A stretch of DNA of 64,000 bases, from NCBI GenBank assembly GCA_017557425.1, contig JAFYYU010000016.1, positions 186,001 to 250,000 of the forward strand. Reading direction: 5' to 3'. Source of the DNA: Muribaculaceae bacterium (GTDB lineage Bacteria; Bacteroidota; Bacteroidia; Bacteroidales; Muribaculaceae). This document shows positions 25,265 through 36,120 of this stretch, piece by piece (position 1 is the first letter of the stretch; every line of letters begins with the position of its first letter). The notes beneath the pieces are model-generated. The model made no database searches and had not been told where the DNA came from. It saw only the letters and a list, made by a program, of their open reading frames with translations. A program made the position numbers and the translations under genes.

Positions 25265-25272
25265 TACCTTTG
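25265..25272 (+). promoter_or_regulatory. -7 box of the glycogen-synthase-like gene
   Basis: TACCTTTG, 26 bases before the start codon; no TTTG at -33. Confidence 0.5.
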
Positions 25273-25298
25273 CATTTATTCTAGAAGAGAACAACAAG

Positions 25299-26102
25299 AT
25301 GGATGTAAAGAAAGTCTTATTTATATCGCAGGAAATCGCGCCTTACGTGCCTGAGCGCCGTTTGTCACAGATTGGCCGTATATTCCCTCAAGGAATTAAG
25401 GAGCAGGGTATTGAGGAGCGCACGTTTATGCCCAAATATGGCATGATTGCCGAACGCAGCAACCAATTGCATGAGATGATCAGGCTCTCGGGTATGAATG
25501 TGATCATTGATGATACCGACCATCCGCTCATTATCAAGGTAGCGACCTTGCAGCAGGCCCATTTCCAGGTATATTTCATTTACAATGAGGACTATTTTGC
25601 CAGTAGCCGCATTGATGAGCTGGAGATGAACTGCTCGATCGAGGATAATGATGAGCGCAGCATGTTCTTTGTGCGTGCCGTCATCGAGTCGATACGCAAG
25701 ATGCGCTGGATTCCCGATATCATCCAGTGCACCGGTTGGATTTCGGCATTGGCGCCTGTTTACATCCGCGCGCTTTATGGTGACGATCCCTCGTTCCGTG
25801 ACGCCAAAATTGTGACGGCATTGTTCAACGAGCAGCTGCCTGCTTCGCTGGATGAACGCCTCAGCGAGAAGATGCGCCAGGACGGACTTCCCAAGAGTGC
25901 CCTCAAGGCGATTGCCGGTAAATCGTTGAGCTACGACGAGCTGATGGCCTATTCGTTGAAGTACAGCGATGCCGTCATCAAGTGTGAGCAGGGGGTGAGC
26001 GACACCGTGCTCGAGGCTGCTGCATCGTTGCCCGCGTTGGATTTTGTCGATGACGATGATGTCAACAAGGTGACGCAGTTCTATTCCTCTCTGTTCGACT
26101 AA
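25299..26102 (+). CDS. glycogen/starch-synthase-like protein, N-terminal domain only
   Basis: 267 residues that match only the N-terminal Rossmann half of GT5 glycogen synthases: KVLFISQEIAPYVPE at the start, GIEERTFMPKYGMI (about 36-49) and IIQCTGWISALAPVYI (about 146-161). The C-terminal GT-B half (about 200 residues) is missing. The ADP-glucose-binding KxGGL near residue 15 of true synthases is replaced by PERRLSQ. Automated annotation would call it glycogen synthase, but catalysis seems unlikely. The gene is intact and not a fragment next to a lost half: a DUF4270 gene follows 54 bases later, probably in the same transcript. A regulatory or ligand-binding role is possible. Confidence 0.8.
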   Translation: MDVKKVLFISQEIAPYVPERRLSQIGRIFPQGIKEQGIEERTFMPKYGMIAERSNQLHEMIRLSGMNVIIDDTDHPLIIKVATLQQAHFQVYFIYNEDYFASSRIDELEMNCSIEDNDERSMFFVRAVIESIRKMRWIPDIIQCTGWISALAPVYIRALYGDDPSFRDAKIVTALFNEQLPASLDERLSEKMRQDGLPKSALKAIAGKSLSYDELMAYSLKYSDAVIKCEQGVSDTVLEAAASLPALDFVDDDDVNKVTQFYSSLFD

Positions 26103-26156
26103 GACTCGACGGTACCACACGTTTTTTAAGTATTTGCTCTTATTCATTACGAGAAT

Positions 26157-27581
26157 ATGAAACATCTTTTCAAGATGATACTGGCAGCGCTTGTGCTGCT
26201 TGGCATGCATTCGTGCACCGATGAGACCATCGGTGTTTCTATCACCGATAGCGTGTCGTCTATTATCGAGGACTCGTCGTTTGTGATTACGGGTCACTCG
26301 GTCCTCAATGACCGTGTGCAGATGCGCACGACAACCAAGATGCTGGGCGACCTCAATGCCGCTGGATTCGGCCGTGTCACGGCATCGGCAGTGACCATGT
26401 GGATGCCGGCGTCCAAAATCGACACCGCCCGCCTCACTGTCCAGTCGCTTGACTCATGCCGCTTGAAACTGCGTTTGCCCGTTTATGGAGGCTATACCGG
26501 TAACGCCCAGGCGCCGATGCGCCTTGACGTTTATCGTCTCAACAAGACGTTGCCCAACCCGATATACAGCGACTTTGACCCGACCGGATATTATGACAGC
26601 AATGACTTGCTCGCTTCAGAGTCCTATTCTCCCACGTCGGGATGGCTCGAGGTGAGCTCAACATCCTATTCTGAATCAACCAGCGGGGATACTGTGCGTG
26701 TCATTTCGGTGCCCATGCCGCTGACGTTGGCCCAAGAGATTTTTAGCGCCTATCTCAGCGATCCGTCACGTTTCTTGAATCCCAGGGATTTTGCAGATCT
26801 GTTCCCGGGCATTTATATCACCAATAGCTATGGCAGCGGGCATGTGCTGAACATCAAGGCCACCGAGTTGGATGTCTATTACCACCGTCATTGTATCGTC
26901 AATGACACGACCGAGGTGGACTCGACTTACAGCCAGACCTATCTGGCCTCTACCCCCGAGGTGGTCTCCAATAACATCATCCGCTATCAGATTGACGATG
27001 CCGTCAAGCAGATGGTCAATGCCGGTGAAGCCATTATCGCTGCTCCCGCGGGCTATGAAGTGCAGTTGCGCTTCCCCATCCAGGACATCATCGATAAGTA
27101 CCGGGCCAATGTGGGCAACAGCCAGTCGATCATCAACAAGTTGTCGCTTGAGTTGCCGGTGAGCATTCCCGAGACCGAGTATGATATCCAGCCGCCCACC
27201 TATCTGTTGATGGTCAAGACGTCCAAGAAGGATGATTTTATCAATGGGGACAGTCTGGTGAACAACAAAGACTCGTTTTATGCCGTGTATGACGCCACTA
27301 CGCGCAGCTACGTGTTCTCGGGTCTGCGCGACTATGTGATCAACATCATCAACAACCAGGGCGGCTTTGCCACCGAGGACGATTTTAACTTCACAGTCAC
27401 GCCTGTTGATTTGACTACCTACACCTATCCGCAGTCCTATTCCTACTATTACTATAGTAGTAGTTCCGCAACGTCGGTAGTGACCAAAATATCGCCCATG
27501 GTATCGCGTCCGGCAATAGTAAGACTGCTGCTGGATAAAGCCAAAGTAAAGATGACTTACAGCAAACAAATTGTGGATTAA
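26157..27581 (+). CDS. DUF4270 lipoprotein
   Basis: 474 residues. A lipoprotein signal ends in LGMHSC (Cys20) followed by TDET, so the protein is probably anchored in the outer membrane. The sequence has the DUF4270 traits: an N-terminal TDETIGVSITDS-like segment, a long beta-rich middle with LDVYRLNKTLPNPIYSDFDP (about 122-141) and a C-terminus SRPAIVRLLLDKAKVKMTYS that ends in a predicted strand. DUF4270 proteins are common in Bacteroidota beside glycogen-synthase-like genes; their function is unknown. A Tyr/Ser run (YSYYYYSSSS) occurs near residue 425. Confidence 0.87.
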   Translation: MKHLFKMILAALVLLGMHSCTDETIGVSITDSVSSIIEDSSFVITGHSVLNDRVQMRTTTKMLGDLNAAGFGRVTASAVTMWMPASKIDTARLTVQSLDSCRLKLRLPVYGGYTGNAQAPMRLDVYRLNKTLPNPIYSDFDPTGYYDSNDLLASESYSPTSGWLEVSSTSYSESTSGDTVRVISVPMPLTLAQEIFSAYLSDPSRFLNPRDFADLFPGIYITNSYGSGHVLNIKATELDVYYHRHCIVNDTTEVDSTYSQTYLASTPEVVSNNIIRYQIDDAVKQMVNAGEAIIAAPAGYEVQLRFPIQDIIDKYRANVGNSQSIINKLSLELPVSIPETEYDIQPPTYLLMVKTSKKDDFINGDSLVNNKDSFYAVYDATTRSYVFSGLRDYVINIINNQGGFATEDDFNFTVTPVDLTTYTYPQSYSYYYYSSSSATSVVTKISPMVSRPAIVRLLLDKAKVKMTYSKQIVD

Positions 27582-27582
27582 G

Positions 27583-27614
27583 TTTGTTGGATTAGAAAAA
27601 TAGTGCTACCTTTG
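27583..27614 (+). promoter_or_regulatory. promoter of tRNA-Thr
   Basis: TTTG (27583-27586), 20-base spacer, TACCTTTG (27607-27614). Confidence 0.75.
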
Positions 27615-27646
27615 CACCCACATTGCAAATCATCGCAGTGCACCAA

Positions 27647-27722
27647 GCCGCAATAGCTCAGTCGGTAGAGCATTTCATTCGTAACGAAAAGGTCGCGGGT
27701 TCGAGTCCCGCTCGCGGCTCCA
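27647..27722 (+). tRNA. tRNA-Thr (CGT)
   Basis: Cloverleaf: acceptor GCCGCAA / TCGCGGC (one mismatch), D arm GCTCAGTCGGTAGAGC, anticodon loop TTCGTAA with anticodon CGT, T arm GCGGGTTCGAGTCCCGC, encoded CCA. Mismatches at the inner end of the acceptor and anticodon stems are mild. CGT reads ACG, threonine. Confidence 0.93.
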
Positions 27723-27723
27723 C

Positions 27724-27774
27724 AACAACGGGGAAACAACTGTCACACGATGGTTTTCCCCGATTGTTTTTTTA
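27724..27774 (+). terminator. terminator after tRNA-Thr
   Basis: ACGGGGAAA ... GTTTTCCCCG stem followed by ATTGTTTTTTT. Confidence 0.8.
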
Positions 27775-27795
27775 AAATGATGAGTAATAGCAGTT

Positions 27796-28539
27796 ATGGA
27801 AATCAGTGTTAAGGATTATATGGAGCGGCAGCCGGGGAATCCTAAGGTGGAGGTGACCGACCAGTTTTACCTGTGGATCGCCTTGCGGCTGGCCAAGCTG
27901 TGGGACGAGTCACCCTGGTTACGCGACCTCGATGACGAGATACGTCGCGATGTCGTACTTGGCGTGACGGGCTATTTCCAGGACGTGGTGGCCGATGGCG
28001 GCATTTGGCGCTCATTCACCCGTTTGCACAATCACAGGCACGGTGCACCATTGCCCCACTATGGCCGCGAAGAGGATTACATCGACTATGAACTGAACCG
28101 TGATGACGTGAAGTTCGTTATCTGGTGGACAATCAATGGCGAGGGTGGTGATGTCCTTGACGCGCATGACGCGGGGTTGGAGGCACTAGCCACTGCGTTC
28201 TATATGTTGCTTGAAGAGGAGTATGAGCAGGCGCCTGTCCCACGGCAGTTTTGCATCGCCAGCGAGGTGGATCTTGACAGCCCACTGGACGCCCAGCGCA
28301 TTTATGATTACGCCTACTGGCTCTACTGGCGCAGCTTCCTGTTGCGGCCATCATCACAAGCCGTGATGCAACGCGCCACGCCCGAAGCCCATGACATCAT
28401 AGCACGTGCCGGGGAGAGCGATGCCCGCCCGCTGCTGCTCGAACTCAACGAGCGCCTGATGTTCAACGAGCCTGCCGGCCCCATCCCCTTGACCACCGCC
28501 CAATGGCTCCACCTCATCATCGACGACGAACTGCCGTAA
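27796..28539 (+). CDS. cytoplasmic protein of unknown function, DUF3843-like
   Basis: 247 residues, no signal peptide, rich in Trp, Asp and Tyr. The start (ISVKDYMERQPGNPKVEVTD) and the stretch YIDYELNRDDVKFVIWW (about 95-111) resemble DUF3843, a Bacteroidota family of unknown function; the match is from memory and moderate. The protein looks all-helical with conserved acidic/aromatic patches. It follows the tRNA-Thr terminator by about 20 bases with no evident -7 box, so its promoter is unclear; read-through is possible. An exact 16-bp inverted repeat follows the stop codon. Confidence 0.6.
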   Translation: MEISVKDYMERQPGNPKVEVTDQFYLWIALRLAKLWDESPWLRDLDDEIRRDVVLGVTGYFQDVVADGGIWRSFTRLHNHRHGAPLPHYGREEDYIDYELNRDDVKFVIWWTINGEGGDVLDAHDAGLEALATAFYMLLEEEYEQAPVPRQFCIASEVDLDSPLDAQRIYDYAYWLYWRSFLLRPSSQAVMQRATPEAHDIIARAGESDARPLLLELNERLMFNEPAGPIPLTTAQWLHLIIDDELP

Positions 28540-28541
28540 CC

Positions 28542-28576
28542 CTCTAGATAATCTAGACCCTCTAGATTATCTAGAG
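28542..28576. repeat. perfect inverted repeat after the DUF3843-like gene
   Basis: CTCTAGATAATCTAGA and its exact complement separated by three C residues. Each arm contains TCTAGA twice, so it can also pair within an arm. No T-run follows on the plus strand, so a simple terminator is doubtful. Confidence 0.7.
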
Positions 28577-28582
28577 AGTCGA

Positions 28583-28620
28583 TAAAAACAAGTCACGCCG
28601 GCCCATTTGGGCTGGCGTGA
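28583..28620 (-). terminator. terminator of secA
   Basis: Minus strand: TCACGCCAGCCC, loop AAAT, GGGCCGGCGTGA (one wobble), then CTTGTTTTTATC. Confidence 0.85.
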
Positions 28621-28643
28621 ACTCGTTGTTGTGGCGTGGTCTT

Positions 28644-31976
<3,333 letters not shown>

Positions 31977-32018
31977 TTCTAGTTATTATGTTTTGTCTGT
32001 TTTATTTTTTTCAAGCTG

Positions 32019-32026
32019 CAAAGATA
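32019..32026 (-). promoter_or_regulatory. -7 box of secA
   Basis: TATCTTTG on the minus strand, 43 bases before the start; no TTTG at the usual -33 distance. Confidence 0.5.
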
Positions 32027-32106
32027 CAATTATTTAACCGATTTATACCTTTAATATAGGGATAAATCGACCGCGATGATGAAAAATGGCGGTTTATTGA
32101 GGTGGG

Positions 32107-33357
32107 TCAATGTTTGGAGGAAGTCGGGCCGCGGGTAGTCTGTCCTCCCAGCAAGACGTTGGTCAGCGAACGCGTCACCAGCGCCGTCATCAACGGGAAG
32201 AAGGCGATGTTGCCCACCTGGGGTTGCCACGGCCAGGCCAGCATCAGCAGGGCGACAACCAGCGCATTCAAGGCGTGCAGCCATCGTGCGGCACCCCGTG
32301 TTTTCTTGAACCAGGGCAATACGGCCAGCAGCAGCAACAGGGGGTGGAGCCACACAATATTGATATTGGGCGAGGTGGCCTCATGGGTGGAAAAGAAGAC
32401 GAGGAAAAAGAGGATGCAACCCGCCAGGCCGCCGATAGTGAACAGGATGGTGTCGAACCAGCGGGACACGTCGCGGCGGCGCCAGTCACGGCACGTAATA
32501 AGCAGTGTCAAGGCCAATACGAGCAGGGCTACCGTCAAGGGGGAGATATACCATGGCGTGGGCGGCCTCACGTTGCCCTCGGTGCTCTTGTCGATGGGTA
32601 CGGTAGTGGCTTTGACAAGCGGGACAGTCTCGCTGCCGGAGGTGATTGTCGCACCTGCTACAGCGTCCATGAGTATCATGGGGATGAACATCGTGGCCCG
32701 TTGGTCGAGAACGGTGTCCACGTCCCAGCCCAGCACCAGGTCGATGCCGAAGCGTTCCCACGCGTAGTTGCGGCAATAGTGTGCCAAAATGTCACGGTAA
32801 GTGACAGCGGTATCCTCCATCGCGGGATATTGCAGTCCCTCACCAGCCGCCATCTCGATGATGTCGCGGGGGCGGGTAGAGCAGTTGTCACTCAAGAATT
32901 TATAGCGATAGGTGCGATTCTCGGGCTGAGCGTTATTCCACAGGAAGTCTCTTACCATGATGGCCTTGTCCTGAGGCAGGTTCAGCTCCTGCTCGACCAT
33001 GCGGCGCTCTTCCATGCCCAGAGTGGCATAGGCCCGTGGAACGGGTTGGCACAGATAGTCGGTCTTGCCAAGCATAAACCGCCACATGAACGCAGGGGCC
33101 TGGAAGTCGAACACGCCATAGTTGAAATACAGATCAACAGGGCCCTGGGTGACGCGAATCTCGCTATGTCCCCAGATGTTGTGCGGCTCACTGCCAGGAT
33201 AAAACGTAACAAGGCTCACGTGCACCGAATCCTCATCCTGCAGCCCTTGTGCCTCGGGGTGGATGTGCCGTGGCAGTTCAGGAGCGGCATCAAGTGTCCC
33301 TGTTGCACACAGGGCGCACAACACCGTCATGCAGTATGTTCTCAGAAGCCGTTGCAT
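32107..33357 (-). CDS. Lnb-type (DUF4105) periplasmic protease-like membrane protein
   Basis: 416 residues. A signal peptide (about 1-24) leads to the Lnb N-terminal/DUF4105 domain, a papain-like fold with a predicted catalytic pair His64 (IWGHSEIRV) and Cys159 (SDNCSTRPRD). Four to five hydrophobic helices follow (about 275-400), placing the catalytic domain outside the cytoplasmic membrane. The exact substrate is unknown; family members have been linked to processing of lipoproteins or peptidoglycan-like substrates, and to maturation of secreted glycosidases. The -7 box TATTTTTG is at 33403-33410 (minus). Its leader region contains the hairpin noted at 33442-33531. Confidence 0.82.
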   Translation of the reverse strand: MQRLLRTYCMTVLCALCATGTLDAAPELPRHIHPEAQGLQDEDSVHVSLVTFYPGSEPHNIWGHSEIRVTQGPVDLYFNYGVFDFQAPAFMWRFMLGKTDYLCQPVPRAYATLGMEERRMVEQELNLPQDKAIMVRDFLWNNAQPENRTYRYKFLSDNCSTRPRDIIEMAAGEGLQYPAMEDTAVTYRDILAHYCRNYAWERFGIDLVLGWDVDTVLDQRATMFIPMILMDAVAGATITSGSETVPLVKATTVPIDKSTEGNVRPPTPWYISPLTVALLVLALTLLITCRDWRRRDVSRWFDTILFTIGGLAGCILFFLVFFSTHEATSPNINIVWLHPLLLLLAVLPWFKKTRGAARWLHALNALVVALLMLAWPWQPQVGNIAFFPLMTALVTRSLTNVLLGGQTTRGPTSSKH

Positions 33358-33441
33358 CTCTATTCTGTAGTGATTCTAGCAAGAATGGTGCCAATCACAA
33401 TGCAAAAATATATCATTTTCTTGAGTGAGCCGAGCAAATGT

Positions 33442-33531
33442 GCCATAAAAAAGGAAAAGTCCGACTCTCACGAGTGGGACTTTAAATTTTATGAATAGAA
33501 TCTGTATAGAAAAGTGCAATCTCTCTTTTGG
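33442..33531 (-). ncRNA. candidate small RNA or attenuated leader upstream of the DUF4105 gene
   Basis: Minus strand: TTTG, 19 bases, then GTCCTTTG (a weak -7 box, about 33536-33543), a ~90-base transcript, and a hairpin AAAGTCCnACTC / GAGTnGGACTTT followed by TTCCTTTTTT. This is a complete promoter-to-terminator unit with no protein reading frame of note. Because the DUF4105 gene lies downstream on the same strand, the hairpin could instead act as an attenuator. Confidence 0.35.
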
Positions 33532-33703
33532 TGGTGCAAAGGACGCACTTTTTTTTAAAGCCACAAAATTTTTGACCTGAAAAACAAGATTATCATGCAT
33601 TTTTTATCCTTTTTCGACAAGTCAGCCAGTGAATTAGCAACAGGCCGTGTCATCTGCTTTCATGGCAATGTTATGTCAAAAAAACAAAAAGTGTATCACA
33701 ATG

Positions 33704-33735
33704 TTTGGCATTTCAAGAAATTGTCACTATATTTG
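33704..33735 (+). promoter_or_regulatory. promoter of the Gln-rich protein gene
   Basis: TTTG (33704-33707), 20-base spacer, TATATTTG (33728-33735); the transcript would have a leader of about 65 bases. Confidence 0.75.
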
Positions 33736-33804
33736 TCACCAAAACAGAGAATAATTAAGCAAAAGGTTCAATAACCAAATTAAAACAATCAAATCAATTC
33801 AATT

Positions 33805-34146
33805 ATGGGATTACTTGACGAGATTACCAAAAAATTAGAGGAGGCCGCAAGACAGGCCCAGCAGCAACAGGGCGGCGGTTCCGTCGGTGGCGATGAAATT
33901 CCCAATCCGTGGGATAATCAAACGCAGCCGCCGCAGCAGCAACAGCAACAGGTTCCTAACTATCCTCCTGGCTACCAACAGCAAGCGCCTAACCAGCAGC
34001 AGTATCAGCAACAATATCAAGCAATCATGCAGCAAATGCAGCAGTTGGTTCAGCAGGCCTATCAACTTGGCTATCAGTATGGCGTTCAGGTTGTCCAATC
34101 GGGTGGCTATCGTGCCGGCTTGATGGACGAGGCCCAAGAAAAGTAA
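33805..34146 (+). CDS. glutamine-rich low-complexity protein
   Basis: 113 residues: a short amphipathic N-terminus (MGLLDEITKKLEEAARQAQ), then long Gln/Pro/Tyr-rich tracts (PPQQQQQQVPNYPPGYQQQ, QQYQQQYQAIMQQMQQL) and a Gly/Tyr-containing C-terminus (YQLGYQYGVQVVQSGGYRAG). No signal peptide or membrane helix. Composition resembles prion-like or condensate-forming segments. I do not recognise a family. It is clearly a gene: full promoter with consensus spacing and a 12-bp terminator stem. Role unknown. Confidence 0.75.
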   Translation: MGLLDEITKKLEEAARQAQQQQGGGSVGGDEIPNPWDNQTQPPQQQQQQVPNYPPGYQQQAPNQQQYQQQYQAIMQQMQQLVQQAYQLGYQYGVQVVQSGGYRAGLMDEAQEK

Positions 34147-34168
34147 GTTTTCTACTTACATCTCACAC

Positions 34169-34211
34169 CACCTTACTGCCTTCTTTATAGGTAGTGAGGT
34201 GTCGTGTTTTC
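34169..34211 (+). terminator. terminator of the Gln-rich protein gene
   Basis: CACCTTACTGCC / GGTAGTGAGGTG (12 pairs with two G-U) followed by TCGTGTTTTC. Confidence 0.7.
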
Positions 34212-34223
34212 AAATAAGGCAGC

Positions 34224-34271
34224 AAAAAGAAAACCCGGTGAATCACAAGTGTTCGCCAGGTTTCTTTTTTT
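34224..34271 (-). terminator. bidirectional terminator after glnA
   Basis: AAACCTGGCGAA / TTCACCGGGTTT stem (minus sense, one mismatch, one wobble) with T-runs on both sides (TTTTCTTTTT on minus, TTTCTTTTTTT on plus). Confidence 0.8.
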
Positions 34272-34287
34272 GGTGACGCAGTGGGCT

Positions 34288-35796
34288 TTAGCCGCACTGG
34301 AAGTACTCGTTGACAAGTTGGGAGGTGCGCTTGGGATCGTGCTCGATGTCGTGGCGCAGGGTGCGGTCATTGAACGAGCGCAGTTGCTGGATGATGCCGT
34401 CGATCATGTTGGCGCTGAAGACGCCTTTCTCCTCAAAGGCGGCGCGCAGTTTCTCCAGGCAGTCGGCACTGGCGACGCAGCTGTCGGGCAGGCAGTCGAG
34501 CTCATTGAGGCGCTTGGCGTTAGCCGCGTCATGGATGTTAACGTCAACATAGGTTTTCTCAGCCAATTCCAGGGCATTCTCCATCTCAAAGCCGTGGCGG
34601 CAGGCAACACACAGGCCGGCAAGCAGCTGGTAGATGTCGGCCGAGCCGTCCGGCGAGCGCATCTCGACGGTTTGTTTTTGCGTCGTATCGAAATTGCTGG
34701 CGGGCTCCAATGGGTTGGCCGTGCGGCACATGTCGGCGCCGGCGGTCCAGCCTAGCGGCACGCGCACGAGCACTGAGCGGTTGCGGTCACCCCAGCACAC
34801 GTTGGTGGGAGCTTCCTGATGAGGCACCAGACGGAAGTACGACATCGGGTTCTTGTTGCCGAAGGCGGTGATGGCGGGTGCCAGATGCATCATGCCGGCG
34901 ATAGCCTTGCGGGCCTCGTCGCTCAACACGCCCTTGTCGTTGATCATCATGTTGCGGCCGCCCTTCATCAAGCGCATGTGGACATGCAGACCCGAGCCGG
35001 CTTTGCCCGTGGTGATTTTCGGGGCAAAAGTAACGTTCAAGTCCTCACGGAAGGCCAGGTTGCGGATGACCCACTTAGCGACCATCAGCTGGTCGGCGGC
35101 ATCCAGTACGGGCACGGGCAGGAACTCGATCTCGTTCTGCTCATAGACCACGCCGTCCTGCTCAAAGTTACCCACCTCGCTGTGGCCGTACTTGATCTGG
35201 CCACCGGCCTTGGCGATATAGTCCATGCAGCGCTGGCGGAAGCCGTTGGTCTTGGCATAAGGCATCGACTCGTGGTAGCCGTGCTGATCACGTGCGGGAT
35301 AGAAAGCGACTGAGGGACGGATGACGTAGTATTCCAGCTCACCCATGGCCTCATATTCCATGCCGGTTACCTCGCGGAAGGCCTGGGCAGCCTTGCGCAG
35401 TGTCTGCTCGGGCGAGCTCTCCAGCGGGTTGCCGTCCTTGTCAAAGAACGAGCACAGCATGCACAGGGTGGGAATTTCGGCAAACGGGTCGAGGAAGGCG
35501 GTGCTGAACCTGGGCAGCACATACAGGTCGCTCGAGCTGGCCTCGATGAAGCTGAACAGGCTGGAGCCGTCCACACGCTCACCACACGAGAGGATGGTGC
35601 GCAGGTAATCCTTGCTGCTGATGACAAAGTTCAAGGTTTTCAACTTGCCGTCACCGCCGGGGTACATGAAGTTGACCATGCGGATGTCGTTCTCCTCAAT
35701 GTAGCGGATGATGTCGGCCTTGGTGAACTCGCGCGGTTCTTTCTGCAGGTAGGCGACTACCTGATTGGCATTAAGTGCCAGGATTTCGTTTTCCAA
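34288..35796 (-). CDS. glnA: glutamine synthetase (type I-like)
   Basis: 502 residues; ligates ammonia to glutamate with ATP, the main entry of nitrogen. Signatures: DGSSLFSF and TAFLDPF (N-terminal beta-grasp), a metal-binding GELEYYV, KAGSGLHVHM (substrate loop), NRSVLVRVPLG and EMRSPDGSADIYQ. The adenylylation loop of enteric GlnA is not recognisable, so control is probably transcriptional or allosteric. No ATG or GTG is found upstream of Met40; an in-frame TAG lies two codons before a TTG that gives MENEILALNAN, so TTG is the likely start. Its promoter lies in a dispersed repeat element (see 35914-36120). Confidence 0.9.
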   Translation of the reverse strand: MENEILALNANQVVAYLQKEPREFTKADIIRYIEENDIRMVNFMYPGGDGKLKTLNFVISSKDYLRTILSCGERVDGSSLFSFIEASSSDLYVLPRFSTAFLDPFAEIPTLCMLCSFFDKDGNPLESSPEQTLRKAAQAFREVTGMEYEAMGELEYYVIRPSVAFYPARDQHGYHESMPYAKTNGFRQRCMDYIAKAGGQIKYGHSEVGNFEQDGVVYEQNEIEFLPVPVLDAADQLMVAKWVIRNLAFREDLNVTFAPKITTGKAGSGLHVHMRLMKGGRNMMINDKGVLSDEARKAIAGMMHLAPAITAFGNKNPMSYFRLVPHQEAPTNVCWGDRNRSVLVRVPLGWTAGADMCRTANPLEPASNFDTTQKQTVEMRSPDGSADIYQLLAGLCVACRHGFEMENALELAEKTYVDVNIHDAANAKRLNELDCLPDSCVASADCLEKLRAAFEEKGVFSANMIDGIIQQLRSFNDRTLRHDIEHDPKRTSQLVNEYFQCG

Positions 35797-35913
35797 TTTC
35801 TAATAAGATGTTAATGGAAACCATTGATGCCTATTTGCTTAAAAATGAGATGGATGCAAGACAAACAAGCACATTGGCCTCACAGGTTAATTTATGTTTA
35901 TGGTTCTGGGGGA

Positions 35914-35945
35914 CAAAGATAGTGCAAGCCGAGCGGAGTGCCAAA
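35914..35945 (-). promoter_or_regulatory. glnA promoter supplied by repeat element
   Basis: Minus strand: TTTG (35942-35945), exactly 20 bases, TATCTTTG (35914-35921). The -33 box and the whole spacer belong to the dispersed element; the -7 box is its edge. The mRNA leader is about 110 bases. Confidence 0.75.
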
Positions 35946-36120
35946 CAAAAAATCCATTTTTTTGTTTGCAATCCCGAGGCGCCGCCTATCTTGGCCGTAA
36001 GGCAACGGTCGTGCAAGCCGAGCGGAGTGCCAAACAAAAAATCCATTTTTTTGTTTGCAATCCCGAGGCGCCGCCTATCTTGGCCGTAAGGCAACGGTCG
36101 TGCAATCCCGAGGCGGGAAA
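35922..36120. repeat. promoter-associated dispersed element, tandem 89-bp copies at glnA
   Basis: Two identical 89-base units (35922-36010 and 36011-36099) and a shortened third (36100-36120). Each starts GTGCAAGCCGAGCGGAGTGC, has a central 11-bp A/T hairpin (CAAACAAAAAA / TTTTTTGTTTG), then ATCCCGAGGCGCCGCC and TATCTTGG. Relatives are at 49797-49895, 53185-53277 and 63454-63548, always directly upstream of a -7 box and in the same orientation to the gene. Confidence 0.85.
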
